This document shows positions 1-8,633 of a stretch of 64,000 nt of DNA, one piece after another (position 1 is the first letter of the stretch; every line of letters begins with the position of its first letter). The DNA is from Actinomadura sp. HBU206391 (GTDB lineage: Bacteria > Actinomycetota > Actinomycetes > Streptosporangiales > Streptosporangiaceae): positions 27,549-91,548 of the forward strand of contig NZ_JABVEB010000010.1 in the NCBI RefSeq assembly GCF_014323665.1. Direction: 5' to 3'. The translations under genes were made by a program, and so were the position numbers. The notes under the pieces were generated by a model. The model ran no database searches. It was not told the DNA's origin and saw only the letters and a program-made list of their open reading frames with translations.

Positions 1-1
1 C

Positions 2-772
2 GCCTATCTCGCCAAGGCCGTGTCGCAGAACGTGCGCTACGCGGAGATCTTCTTCGATCCGCAGGCGCACACGTCGCGAGGCGTGCCCTTCGACATCGTG
101 ATCCGCGGGCTGCGGCGGGCGATCCTCGACGCCGAGCGTACGCTCGGCATCCGAGCGCAGCTCATCATGTGCTTCCTGCGCGACCTCTCCGCGGGGTACG
201 CCATGGCGACGCTGATGGAGTCGCTCCCGTACCGGGAATGGATCGTGGGCGTCGGGCTCGACTCCGACGAGCGTGGCAACCCTCCCGTCAAGTTCGAGCA
301 GGTCTTCGCCCGTGCCCGGCAGGAGGGTTACCTGCTGACCATGCACTGCGACGTCGATCAGGAGAACTCCGTCACGCACATCCGGCAGTGTCTCGACGTC
401 ATCGGCGTCGACCGCATCGACCACGGGGTGAACGCGCTCGACGACTCGTCACTGGTCGAGGAGATCCAACGGCGCGGGCTCGGCTTCACCGTCTGCCCAG
501 TCTCGAACGGCTTCGTCACCGACGGGATCAAGGCCGAGGAGATCCGGCGCATGCTCGACCTGGGCCTGCGGGTCACCGTGAACTCCGACGACCCGGCCTA
601 CTTCCTCGCCTACGTGACCGAGAATCTGCAGGCGGTGCACCAGGCCCTCGACCTGACCACCGGCGACCTCGCCCGGCTGGAGCAGAACGCCTTCGAGATC
701 AGTTGGCTGCCCCGTGCGGTCAAGGACGGCTACCTCGCCGAACTCACGGACTACACCCGAACCCAGGGGTGA
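2..772 (+). CDS. add: Adenosine deaminase family protein, 5'-truncated by window start
   Basis: The frame is open from the first bases of the window, so the N-terminus lies upstream; about 256 residues are visible. Family landmarks are clear: RIDHGVN (family RIGHG), TVCPVSNGF and VNSDDPAYF, which carry metal and base contacts in the PF00962 amidohydrolases that deaminate adenosine or adenine to the 6-oxo purine in the cytosol. The usual HAGE motif reads HCDV here, so the canonical catalytic Glu is not at its place. The protein therefore belongs to a divergent subgroup and adenosine is not assured as substrate. It is convergent with the leftward genes that follow. Family membership is secure; substrate is inferred. 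Confidence 0.8.
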   Translation, partial: AYLAKAVSQNVRYAEIFFDPQAHTSRGVPFDIVIRGLRRAILDAERTLGIRAQLIMCFLRDLSAGYAMATLMESLPYREWIVGVGLDSDERGNPPVKFEQVFARARQEGYLLTMHCDVDQENSVTHIRQCLDVIGVDRIDHGVNALDDSSLVEEIQRRGLGFTVCPVSNGFVTDGIKAEEIRRMLDLGLRVTVNSDDPAYFLAYVTENLQAVHQALDLTTGDLARLEQNAFEISWLPRAVKDGYLAELTDYTRTQG

Positions 773-791
773 CGATCCCGCAGCCCCGTCG

Positions 792-813
792 GAACAGAAC
801 GTCGACCCGGCCG
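792..813. repeat. Left copy of 22-bp direct repeat flanking the DUF222/HNH gene
   Basis: This 22-bp sequence (core GAACAGAACGTCGACCCGG) recurs without mismatch and in the same orientation at 3210-3231. The two copies bracket the DUF222/HNH gene, and the flanking bases outside them differ. It could be a target duplication or recombination core; what made it is not known. Confidence 0.75.
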
Positions 814-861
814 GGGGCTACATCCGGGACGGCTCTAGCGGGGACCGAGGGTGCCGTTGTT

Positions 862-2949
862 TCAGGCGGCCCAGAGGGGTGGTGTTCCGGGTGGGCTGTG
901 TTCGTGGATTTCGCGGCCGTCTGGTGCGGTGGCGGTGGTGCTTCCATCGGGGTCGAGGCGTATCTCCCAACCCCAGCTGTGCACGGCGATGAGGTGGTGG
1001 AAGCTGCACAGCGTCAGCAGGTTCCACAGTTCGGTGGGCCCGTCCTTCGACCGTGGGACGATGTGATGGACCTGCGACAGCGACGCCGGATGGTCACACC
1101 CGGGGAAGCGGCACCGCTGGTCTCGGCGCCGCACCGACCTTTCCAGCGCGGCAGGCACGGTCTTGTCGTCTTTTCCGGCGTCGAGGACGATGCTCGGGCC
1201 GGCGAGTGGGCGGTCGAGGAGGCGGGTGCGTAGGTACGAGGCGAGCCCGCGGGGCCCGGAAAGAACTTGGATGGCCCAGCGGAGCATCCCGGCCTGCAAA
1301 CGGGAATAGCTGCCTGCATCCAACGGTCGCCGTGCATGCAGGCAGCTACCCGGATCGCATCCGCATCCGATGTCAGTGCAGGTGGCGCCCGTCGTGGACT
1401 GCGGTAAGCAGTGGGTGAGCCATTGGTCGGTCATGGCGTTAAGGGCGTCGTAGTCGATGTCGGCGGTCACGGTGGGGGTGATGGTCGAGTCGCAGGCGAG
1501 TGCGGCGGCCAGGGTATTGCTGATGGCGCCGATGCCCTCCAGCACCGCGCCCTCGTCCAGTCCCGGCAGTCTCGGCTGAACCGGACCCGGCGGGCGCATC
1601 GACCGGTCGGCATCGGACGCACCGACCCGTTCACTGCCGAGTCCACTGCCCGCATCAGGGACGAGTCCATCGTAGGCGCGGACGAGGTGACCGCCTTCAC
1701 GGCCATCGGCCGGTCCGGCGTCCAGGCCATCGACCGGCCTGGTGCCCGGTTCGGTCACCTGGCCGGTGTCGGAGTCGGTGTCGGAGTCCGACTGAATGCC
1801 GCGCTGGGTCGTTTCGGTGTCGGCTTGTGCGTCGCCCTCGGCGTCGGTCTGGTGCGCATGGCCGTTATCCGGATCGGTGTTCACACCGGTGCCGGTCTCG
1901 GCGTCGGCCTGGATGCCGTCTGCGGATGCCGACCCGGACGGCGACCCGGACGCCGACCCGGACGGCGGCTCAGACGGCGGCTCAGACGGCGGGTCGTTCG
2001 TACGGCCGTCGTCGTGGAGGAAGAGGTCGTTGGTGGTGTCGCCGTGGAAGCGGCGGCGGGCCAGGTTGGCGGCGGTGTGCTCTATCCATTCCCGTTCGGC
2101 TTGGCGGGAGCCGGGGAGGTTCCGCAACGTGGCCAGGTCCATGTCGACCTTCACCTGCGGCTTGGACCCACCACGTTCCGGAAGCAGATCGGAGGCGGCC
2201 AAGCGGCGCATGGCCTCGACCAGGGCGTCGTGGCGGCGCTGTGTCTTGGTGCGGGTGTCTTCCGGGCCTTGCCTCACCGCGAGCGCCTCGATCACCGTCT
2301 CGGCCAACGCCGTTCCCTCGGCGGTCAGATCCCCATTGAGCCGACCCACCCCACCCAAAGTCTTCGACAGCGTCAGGTTACGTTCGGCATCCCGCCGGGC
2401 CTCCTCATCCTCCAGGCCATTCGGACGGAGCCGGCGGAGAGCGGCGTTGTGGATCTCGACCAGATCACCGAGTTCGGCGCCGGAGCGGGCGGCCTCGGTC
2501 AAGATGTCCTCGACAGTGTCGCGGTCGGCCGGTTCGAAGGCCTTCACCAGGTCGGTGATCGACTGACCCACCGACTCGGCCACCTGCCCGTCGGAGAGAG
2601 ACTGGTGGACGTGCGCGTGACCAAGCTGCCGCAACGACCACCCCACCGCCCGCCGACCCGCGGCCGGCGTACAACGGGTGAACCTCGCCAACCACGCCCC
2701 CACCGAACGCTGCCCATCCGCAGCGGGGCCATTGGCGGCATGGAACGCACCGATCAAGCTCGCGTATGCGGCACTTTCCTTGGCCTGCAACCGCGACCAC
2801 GCCTGTAATAACTCGGCCTGCGTCGACACCGGCAAAGTCGGCAGATCCTCACCATTCAGGAAATCCCACGCCGCCTCCACCATCGCCAACGCCTCCACCG
2901 CACATGACGGCGAAACCACAGCACAAGGTTCAGACACCAGTGGCTCCAA
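862..2949 (-). CDS. DUF222 (13E12-type) protein with C-terminal HNH endonuclease domain
   Basis: The product is about 695 aa. Residues about 1-300 match the DUF222/REP13E12 family. Residues about 310-480 are an acidic, Ser/Pro/Gly-rich linker encoded by short tandem repeats (SEPPSEPPSEPPSGSASGS). The C-terminus has an HNH motif with CRFPGC, then HHIVPRSKDGPTELWNL and CSFHH, the metal-finger nuclease signature. In actinobacteria such genes are multicopy and often associated with mobile DNA; their biochemical role is poorly known. The start used is TTG with no convincing ribosome site, so a downstream start is possible. The gene sits between 22-bp direct repeats at 792 and 3210, in a convergent gap between add and the zinc-ribbon gene, which suggests insertion. 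Confidence 0.85.
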   Translation of the reverse strand: MEPLVSEPCAVVSPSCAVEALAMVEAAWDFLNGEDLPTLPVSTQAELLQAWSRLQAKESAAYASLIGAFHAANGPAADGQRSVGAWLARFTRCTPAAGRRAVGWSLRQLGHAHVHQSLSDGQVAESVGQSITDLVKAFEPADRDTVEDILTEAARSGAELGDLVEIHNAALRRLRPNGLEDEEARRDAERNLTLSKTLGGVGRLNGDLTAEGTALAETVIEALAVRQGPEDTRTKTQRRHDALVEAMRRLAASDLLPERGGSKPQVKVDMDLATLRNLPGSRQAEREWIEHTAANLARRRFHGDTTNDLFLHDDGRTNDPPSEPPSEPPSGSASGSPSGSASADGIQADAETGTGVNTDPDNGHAHQTDAEGDAQADTETTQRGIQSDSDTDSDTGQVTEPGTRPVDGLDAGPADGREGGHLVRAYDGLVPDAGSGLGSERVGASDADRSMRPPGPVQPRLPGLDEGAVLEGIGAISNTLAAALACDSTITPTVTADIDYDALNAMTDQWLTHCLPQSTTGATCTDIGCGCDPGSCLHARRPLDAGSYSRLQAGMLRWAIQVLSGPRGLASYLRTRLLDRPLAGPSIVLDAGKDDKTVPAALERSVRRRDQRCRFPGCDHPASLSQVHHIVPRSKDGPTELWNLLTLCSFHHLIAVHSWGWEIRLDPDGSTTATAPDGREIHEHSPPGTPPLWAA

Positions 2950-3209
2950 CGCAGGTGAGGGGTGGAAGTGGGTCGGATGCTTACGACACCTAATCTATCG
3001 CACTGATGTTCGAATGGCAATGGGAAATCGATGAATCCAAAGCTCCGGCAACGCAGCTCGTTTAATCTAATTGGCGCATATTGCCACAAATGCACCAACG
3101 TATATATTTTGCACGTAGGCGAACGCGCTTGGCACATGGCTGCATTACCGCCACGGTCATCACGGTGGAGGCCTCGGCGCGGCCGCCCGACGAGCGTGGA
3201 CCGCGAAGT
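2950..3209. other. AT-richer intergenic segment upstream of the HNH gene
   Basis: No credible gene is visible. Bases about 2994-3120 are clearly AT-richer than the surroundings (for example ATATATTTTGCACG), and would hold the promoter of the leftward HNH gene. The composition shift lies inside the repeat-bracketed segment. Confidence 0.5.
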
Positions 3210-3231
3210 GAACAGAACGTCGACCCGGCCG
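3210..3231. repeat. Right copy of 22-bp direct repeat flanking the DUF222/HNH gene
   Basis: Identical over 22 bp to 792-813, same orientation. It ends two bases before the stop codon of the leftward zinc-ribbon gene. Confidence 0.75.
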
Positions 3232-3233
3232 AG

Positions 3234-3761
3234 CTACGCCCAGCAGTCGAAGTTCCAGTGTTCGGGCAGCATGGCGCCGCACAGGTCGCAGAAGAAGTAG
3301 CGGTCTTTGACCACATTGCGCTCACCGCACCCCGGGCATCGGCGGAACAGCAGCTTGTCGGTGAAGTCGCCCGGGTGCGGCAGGCCGGCCCGTTCGAGGG
3401 CGCCCGCCACCGCGGGCCAGCAGTCGGGGTCGGGGCAATAGCCCGTCGACTGATTGCTGACCTGGGCCACCGACCACTCGCCGGCCGTACCCGCGAAACG
3501 CACCTCACCCGCGGCGAGTACGTCCCGGCCGCCCGCGCACGCGACGTGCTCACTGCGTCGTGGCGCCAGCCGGAGCAGCCCATCGAGGCCGACGACGAAC
3601 GTGAACGGCTCGTCGAGATCCTGGACGCCACCGCGACCCTTCAACCACCGGTCGAGATCCGCCTGGCAGCCGATGACGACGGCCTCGCCACCGGGACGGA
3701 CCTCATCGGAGAGTTCGGCCGGACCGACGTAGCGGTACCGGCGCCGGGGGCCTCCGGCCAC
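3234..3761 (-). CDS. Hypothetical protein with C-terminal zinc ribbon
   Basis: 175 aa from a GTG at 3761 preceded by GAGGTG at a good distance; longer readings of the frame would overlap the upstream gene. The C-terminal 34 residues hold two CxxC pairs, C142/C145 (CPGC) and C158/C161 (CDLC), a zinc-ribbon spacing. A segment VSNQSTGYCPDPDCW precedes it. I recognise the type from actinobacterial hypothetical proteins but no function is established. It lies 20 bp downstream of the PhyH-type oxygenase, on the same strand, so the two are likely co-transcribed. Confidence 0.7.
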   Translation of the reverse strand: MAGGPRRRYRYVGPAELSDEVRPGGEAVVIGCQADLDRWLKGRGGVQDLDEPFTFVVGLDGLLRLAPRRSEHVACAGGRDVLAAGEVRFAGTAGEWSVAQVSNQSTGYCPDPDCWPAVAGALERAGLPHPGDFTDKLLFRRCPGCGERNVVKDRYFFCDLCGAMLPEHWNFDCWA

Positions 3762-3781
3762 AGGGACACCTCGACTCCCGA

Positions 3782-4516
3782 TCAGCCCGCGATGAGTCGG
3801 ACGGGATCGTAGTCCAGCCAGGGATCCTGCAGGAACTCGCGCCAGCGCGGGTCGTGGCCCGACCGCTTGACCCGGAAGTACAGAGCCCGGCGTACGGCAT
3901 CGGAGGTGTTCCCGCCGATGTTGTGGCCGAGCAGATAGTGGGCGAGCAGCACGTCGCCGGCCCGGCCGTGGATCCGCTCGGGCTCGGGGAGCGTGATCGG
4001 CGGATAGCCGGCCGCTTCGAAGAACGCGTCGGGGCCGTGCCCGCGGAAGTACTCCGCGTGGGTCAGATGGGTGCCCGGCCACACCCACAGGTTCCCCTCG
4101 TCGTCGCTGAGCTGGCCCGACATCAGCACCCCGACGAGCATCGTGAACGTCCCTGGGCGGCCGTCCGGCTCGCACGGCGAACCACCGTCGAGGTGGTGCG
4201 AGCCGGGTCGGTGCGGGAACGGAGGAATGTTCAGGGCGATCTGTACCTGCCACGGCACGTCCAGGGTGCCCGGGCCGGTCAGCGCCTCGGCCGTCGAGAA
4301 GACCGGGGTCTCCGTCAGCACGTTGAGCAGCGATGGCGCCTTGTCGGTTTCCGGAAAGTAGAAGTGCGGGCCGCGAACACCGGCACCCGGCGGATCACGC
4401 TCGATCGTCTCGTCGATGAACTGCGACGCGGCCGTCACCAGCTCCGGCGGCACGGCCTGCGGCAGCAGGAGGAACCCGCGTTCGGCGAAGTCCTTCAGCT
4501 GTGATGAGCTCAGCAC
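3782..4516 (-). CDS. Phytanoyl-CoA dioxygenase (PhyH) family protein
   Basis: 244 aa. It carries the Fe(II)/2-oxoglutarate dioxygenase facial triad H108-x-D110 (SHHLDGG), a distal His in LLGHNIGGN (about H198) and a downstream Arg (about R210) suited to bind 2-oxoglutarate. VWPGTHLTHAEYF is the usual core strand. The family hydroxylates small molecules or lipid acyl-CoAs; the substrate cannot be read from sequence. The chosen GTG at 4516 places the domain at the N-terminus; the frame stays open upstream but with non-protein-like content. It is probably the first gene of a pair with the zinc-ribbon protein. Confidence 0.8.
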   Translation of the reverse strand: MLSSSQLKDFAERGFLLLPQAVPPELVTAASQFIDETIERDPPGAGVRGPHFYFPETDKAPSLLNVLTETPVFSTAEALTGPGTLDVPWQVQIALNIPPFPHRPGSHHLDGGSPCEPDGRPGTFTMLVGVLMSGQLSDDEGNLWVWPGTHLTHAEYFRGHGPDAFFEAAGYPPITLPEPERIHGRAGDVLLAHYLLGHNIGGNTSDAVRRALYFRVKRSGHDPRWREFLQDPWLDYDPVRLIAG

Positions 4517-4687
4517 CCTGTCGACACTAGGTCGACCATTCGGCGATCGCGAACGATTATCCGCACGCCCGCCACGCCACGCCGTGCCATTCCACACCAC
4601 GCCAACCTCCGCCGGACGACCCGCACGGGTCGCACGGGTCGCACATTCGACGGCCGACAAGGGCGGTCGCGGCGCACGTCGCGCCGA

Positions 4688-5491
4688 TCAGGACGTGATG
4701 TGCCGGAGGGTGTAGTCGGCGGCCGCGTAGTCGCCGCCCTGCGGCCCCGGCCCGGCGAAGAACGCGTCGGCTTCGGGGAACCGGTCGGCATAGCGCTCGG
4801 CGTCGTCCTGTGGTGTGTAGCCGATCTCGTCGGGCAGTTTCCAGAAGCGGCGGGAGTTGGCCGAGACGGCGTAGTGCACGGCGAAGCCGGCCTCGGGCGC
4901 GGTCAGCGAGGCCAGCACGATGCCGGCGCAGTCGCGCGGGCTCAGCCACGTCGCCAGGTGACGTACCTCGTTCGGCTCGTCTTCGAGGCTGCCGATGCGC
5001 AGGCACACCACGCGCAGGCCGAACTTGTCCGCGTACAGCCGTGCCAGCGCCTCGACGGCGACCTTGCTGACGCCGTACATGCCGTCGGGCCGCGGCGGCA
5101 TCTCTGGCGACACCGTCTCGGAGGTCGGGTAACAGCCGGTCAGCCGGTTGCTGCCGGCCAGCACCACACGCCCGACGCCGGTACGCCGTGCCGCCTCCAG
5201 AACATGGTGAGTACCGAGCACGTTGCCGTGGAGCAGTTCGGGGAGCGGAGCCTCGTCGGCGACGCCCGCGAGGTGGATCACCGCGTCGGCCCCCTCGACG
5301 ACCTCTGCCACGACCTCGGCGCTCGACAGGTCGACCTGGCGTACGACTTCGACGGGCGACTCCGCGGTCAACGGCGCTCGGTCGACCAGGACCAGCCGTT
5401 CCACCTCGGCGCGCAGCGGGGCGCGCAACGCGGACCCGACCAGCCCGGCGGCGCCTGTCATGACCACGGTTCCAAGAGACATGGCGGGCAC
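4688..5491 (-). CDS. NAD-dependent epimerase/dehydratase (SDR), uronate dehydrogenase-like
   Basis: About 267 aa. The extended short-chain dehydrogenase hallmarks are present: the N-terminal TGAAGLVGS dinucleotide loop, DLSSAEVV then DAVIHLAGVAD after strand 4, and the catalytic YGVSK. The length and the RVVLAGSNRLTG segment resemble uronate dehydrogenase-type SDRs that oxidise hexuronates with NAD, but the substrate is inferred. Two starts are possible: GTG 5491, with GGTGG about 8 bases upstream, and ATG 5482. The gene stands alone on the minus strand. Confidence 0.8.
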   Translation of the reverse strand: MPAMSLGTVVMTGAAGLVGSALRAPLRAEVERLVLVDRAPLTAESPVEVVRQVDLSSAEVVAEVVEGADAVIHLAGVADEAPLPELLHGNVLGTHHVLEAARRTGVGRVVLAGSNRLTGCYPTSETVSPEMPPRPDGMYGVSKVAVEALARLYADKFGLRVVCLRIGSLEDEPNEVRHLATWLSPRDCAGIVLASLTAPEAGFAVHYAVSANSRRFWKLPDEIGYTPQDDAERYADRFPEADAFFAGPGPQGGDYAAADYTLRHITS

Positions 5492-5612
5492 TCTGCCACC
5501 CGCCGCCGACAGAACCGAAGAGAAGCGGCCGCTCAGGAAGATACCGGGCGCTTCAGGGGACCAGCCGCTGAGCGAACCGCGCGTACAGAACCGCGCGTAC
5601 AGAACCGGGCGC

Positions 5613-6179
5613 TCAGAGGAACAGTTCGGCGAGGCGCGGAAGGCGCCTGCGCATCTCGTCCTCGTCCTCGAAGTCCCAGTTCTCGCCCGTCGGCGGTTCG
5701 AGACGTCCGGGCCGTGGCAATGCCTCGTGATAAGCGTCGTAAGAGTCGGTCTCGCCCTGCCGGCGGCCGTAGGCGATGCGCGACACGTAGTTCATGCCCT
5801 CGCAGCCGATCCAGCCCTTGTCGTCGTGGGCCATCCGGTTCACGACGGGCAGCTCGGCGAGCGAGTCGGGATCCTCCAGCGCCCGCGTGAACGTGTCGCG
5901 TCCGAGGAGGATCAGACCGGCACGGAAGTCCATGAAACCGTCGTCGCCGCACCCTCCCTCGATGAGGTAGGCCGCTCCCCACAGCGAATACCGATAGGCC
6001 GAACTCCATATTTCGGAGAACGTCCCCCCGAACGCGATGATCTGCTCCGGGGGAAGCGCGGCGAGCTGGTCGACCAGGTGGGGAACGAGCGGGTCGTTCG
6101 GCGGGTCACGGTCGTCGGCGCGGTCCCCCGCCGATGCTCTCGCGCGCTCGACGAAGCCCCACCACGCGTCGATGTCCAT
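5613..6179 (-). CDS. DUF4240 domain protein (copy A)
   Basis: 188 aa from ATG 6179, which has GGAGG at ideal spacing; reading further upstream only adds low-quality sequence. The N-terminus MDIDAWWGFVERAR and the DGFMDFRAGLILLGRDTF stretch identify DUF4240, a family of unknown function. A close paralogue lies at 7890-8447 (DGFMDFRAGLILLGRTTF), with near-identical C-termini (RRRLPRLAELFL). The two flank a secreted phosphodiesterase, so the arrangement arose by local duplication. Confidence 0.8.
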   Translation of the reverse strand: MDIDAWWGFVERARASAGDRADDRDPPNDPLVPHLVDQLAALPPEQIIAFGGTFSEIWSSAYRYSLWGAAYLIEGGCGDDGFMDFRAGLILLGRDTFTRALEDPDSLAELPVVNRMAHDDKGWIGCEGMNYVSRIAYGRRQGETDSYDAYHEALPRPGRLEPPTGENWDFEDEDEMRRRLPRLAELFL

Positions 6180-6373
6180 CGCGGCCCTCCAGCGAGATCG
6201 GCCCCGCAGCGATGCCGGTCCGTGGATCCCGTCGCCAGGGCTACGGCACACCGTACTCCACATGGTGATCTTGCATGCGCCCTCCACCCGGGAACGGGCG
6301 TCCTACCCGCCGCGACGGGCGGAGCAGGCCTCGTCAATCGGCGATGAGGGCCTGACGGCGGCGGGGCGGGTGA

Positions 6374-6565
6374 GAGCAACTGGTCGTACAGCTGCAGGAT
6401 CTGCAGCCAGTCCCCGGCAGTGGCCGGCACGTCGCTGTGGACGGCGTTGATCGCCGCCTGGATCTGGTACGGGCGGGGCCGGTCACGCCGGAGACACCGC
6501 CGTACGATCTCCTGGCACACGGCGACGAGGCTTCGATCCAAGCGACCGCGGTCCTGGTCGGCACC
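6374..6565 (-). pseudogene. Remnant of an ECF42-type RNA polymerase sigma factor
   Basis: A minus-strand frame here reads DQDRGRLDRSLV, then RPRPYQIQAAINAVHSD and DWLQILQLYDQLLS. These are the hallmarks of the C-terminal extension of ECF42 (DUF6596) sigma factors, normally within a protein of about 400 aa. There is no sigma2/sigma4 region upstream, and downstream the similarity stops after PAPPP. I read it as a short fragment left by deletion. The identification rests on recalled family motifs. Confidence 0.55.
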
Positions 6566-6629
6566 TCCGAAGGGATGCCATCCCGCGTCACCGTGCCTAC
6601 GGTCGCCGATGGCCGGCAGCGGTCGGGCG

Positions 6630-7742
6630 CTATTTCTCGTCCCCACAGGTGCGCAGGAACGTCCCTCCCTGGCCGAGATGGTTGGTGACGAGGTAATCGG
6701 CGCCGGCATCCTGCTGGGCGCGCCACCATGCCCGCTGGGCACTTCGATCGCACTTCTGCGCCCAGGGTCGACGCGGGCAGGAGGCGAACTCGCCCGGCGA
6801 CTTGTTGCTGCCGAGCCGTTTCGTGCCGTCGGGCCCTCCCCAGATCCGCACCTTCAGCCCGGCGTCATGCGCCCTCCGCACGACTTCGTTGAACGCCTCC
6901 TGCTCCGATTCACTGATCTTGCCGTTCTTGTCCCGGTCGGCGCAGTCGGCCCAGGCGCCGTTCAGCATGGTGTAGTGCTTCGCGCGTTCCCGGTCGTACC
7001 GCGGGTTGGCCGGATCGAGTTCCAACGGAAGCGAACAGTCCTTGCCCAAGGTGCCGTAGAAGAAGACCCCTGGCGGCTGCTTGCCCATGCTCGCTCCCGG
7101 AGTGCCGTCCGGGATGATCACGTGTACGCCGGGAGGCAGCCCGCGGGTCTCATCGAGGATCTTCTGATAGACACTGTCATCGCCGTGCTTGACCTCCAGG
7201 ATGAGCTCGAACGGCTGGTCACGACCCTGGTAGATCTGTCCCCCGTTCTTCGCGGCCCGCGCAATGAGCGGGTCGACGTAGACGTCGCGGAGCGTTCCCC
7301 GGGACCGGTCGGTTTCATCATGCTTGAGCTGGAGCCGGCCGTTCTCGTCGAGCCAGACATCCGGTTCGACGCTCGTCGCGCCGTTGCCGAGCGCGTCCTC
7401 GAGCGGGTTGGCGTTCTCGTAGTCGTTGTGGGCGTGGAGGCGCTCGACCCACGCGCCGCCGGGGTCTGGGGTGCAGACGGGTTTCGGAATCGGCGGCCGG
7501 GAGGGTGATCTGTCCGGTATCGCGGCCGCACCCGGCAGCTCCACGCGGCCGGAGTCCCCAGCCCGCAAGGCCGGACAGTCCGCGCCGGCCACCCTGCAGA
7601 TCGCGGACTCGCAGGCGGCCACCACCTTGGCGCCGACATCGCTGACCAGCACGGCGCTGGAGATGAGAGCGATGAGAGCGACCACCGCGATGTACTCGAT
7701 CGGACCCGAGCCTTGCTCGCGAGGCGTTGTCGATCGTCGCAT
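6630..7742 (-). CDS. Secreted or anchored PI-PLC/GDPD-like phosphodiesterase with pilin-like N-terminus
   Basis: 370 aa. Residues 11-37 (GSGPIEYIAVVALIALISS) form a class III/Flp-pilin-like hydrophobic segment with Glu16, followed by cysteines at 44, 49 and 56 (CRVAGADC) and a Pro-rich linker. The catalytic part starts at about 101 with RLHAHNDYEN, SVEPDVWL and LKHDE, the H-N-D/E-x-D/HD pattern of PI-PLC-like and glycerophosphodiester phosphodiesterases (AIM6/AltA-like). It should act outside the membrane on phosphodiesters. A TTG at 7751 is an alternative start. The leader with its CRVAxxxC motif recurs in the lipase at 61266-62417. Confidence 0.75.
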   Translation of the reverse strand: MRRSTTPREQGSGPIEYIAVVALIALISSAVLVSDVGAKVVAACESAICRVAGADCPALRAGDSGRVELPGAAAIPDRSPSRPPIPKPVCTPDPGGAWVERLHAHNDYENANPLEDALGNGATSVEPDVWLDENGRLQLKHDETDRSRGTLRDVYVDPLIARAAKNGGQIYQGRDQPFELILEVKHGDDSVYQKILDETRGLPPGVHVIIPDGTPGASMGKQPPGVFFYGTLGKDCSLPLELDPANPRYDRERAKHYTMLNGAWADCADRDKNGKISESEQEAFNEVVRRAHDAGLKVRIWGGPDGTKRLGSNKSPGEFASCPRRPWAQKCDRSAQRAWWRAQQDAGADYLVTNHLGQGGTFLRTCGDEK

Positions 7743-7889
7743 GTGACCCAAGGGTGGCTATCGGGAATCGGCCGGCGGGGACTCGTGGCTTCTTCTTCAA
7801 CGATGTCAGGGTGCGTGCACGATCGGGCAGAGACCCAGGACCCAATCCGGGCCCAAGCCGGGAACCCGGACGCTCAGGGAACCGGACGC

Positions 7890-8447
7890 TCAGAGAAACA
7901 GCTCGGCGAGTCGAGGAAGGCGCCGGCGCATCTCGTCGTCGTCCTCGAGATCCCAGCGCTCGCCCGCCGCCCGGTCCGGCCATCCGGGGGTGGACATCGC
8001 CGCGTCGTAGGAGTCGGTCTCACCCTGTACGCGTTCGTACGCCGTGTGGGCTGCGTGGTTCATGTCCTCACAGCCGATCCAGCCCCCGTCGCCATCGGCC
8101 ATTCGGATCACCACGGGCAGGTCGGCCAGCGAGTCGGGATCGTCGACCGCGCGGGTGAAGGTCGTACGGCCGAGCAGGATCAGGCCGGCGCGAAAGTCCA
8201 TGAAGCCGTCGTCGCCGCATCCGCCCTCGATGAGGTAGGCCGCCGCCCACAGCCGCCACTGGTGAGCCGAGCGCCACACCTCGGAGAACCGCCGCTCGAA
8301 CGCGATGATCTGATCGGGCGGCAGGGCGACGAGCAGATCCACCAGGATGTCGACCAGCGGATCATCGGGCGAATCGCGGTCGTCGGCCCGTTCGCCGGCG
8401 GCCACACGCGCTCGCTCGATGTGGCCCCACCACTCGTCGACGTCCAT
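7890..8447 (-). CDS. DUF4240 domain protein (copy B)
   Basis: 185 aa from ATG 8447, chosen because GGAGG precedes it at eight bases and MDVDEWWGHIERAR aligns with copy A; an ATG at 8471 is the alternative. It shares the DDRDxPxDPLV segment, DGFMDFRAGLILLG and the same C-terminus as copy A. Function unknown. It lies upstream, in the direction of transcription, of the phosphodiesterase gene. Confidence 0.8.
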   Translation of the reverse strand: MDVDEWWGHIERARVAAGERADDRDSPDDPLVDILVDLLVALPPDQIIAFERRFSEVWRSAHQWRLWAAAYLIEGGCGDDGFMDFRAGLILLGRTTFTRAVDDPDSLADLPVVIRMADGDGGWIGCEDMNHAAHTAYERVQGETDSYDAAMSTPGWPDRAAGERWDLEDDDEMRRRLPRLAELFL

Positions 8448-8633
8448 GGCGTCGGCCTCCACGTCGCTCATCCCCTCATCGGAAGTCGGCGGTCAGGGCT
8501 GTGGCCCGGCTCGTCACCGGGGCCGCCGTCGGCGATCATCTCGCGCCGGTGATCGGCCACACGGAGGGCTGTGCGACGAGCATGTGCTCTCCAGCGCCTG
8601 CTTGGCCGTCACCGAAGGATCGTCGTTTCGCCG

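Noticed and set aside
1411..2808. Long open frame on the plus strand opposite the DUF222/HNH gene
   Set aside because: It is antisense to a clearly identified gene; the length follows from high-GC codon bias and the repeats, and the translation has no recognisable domain.
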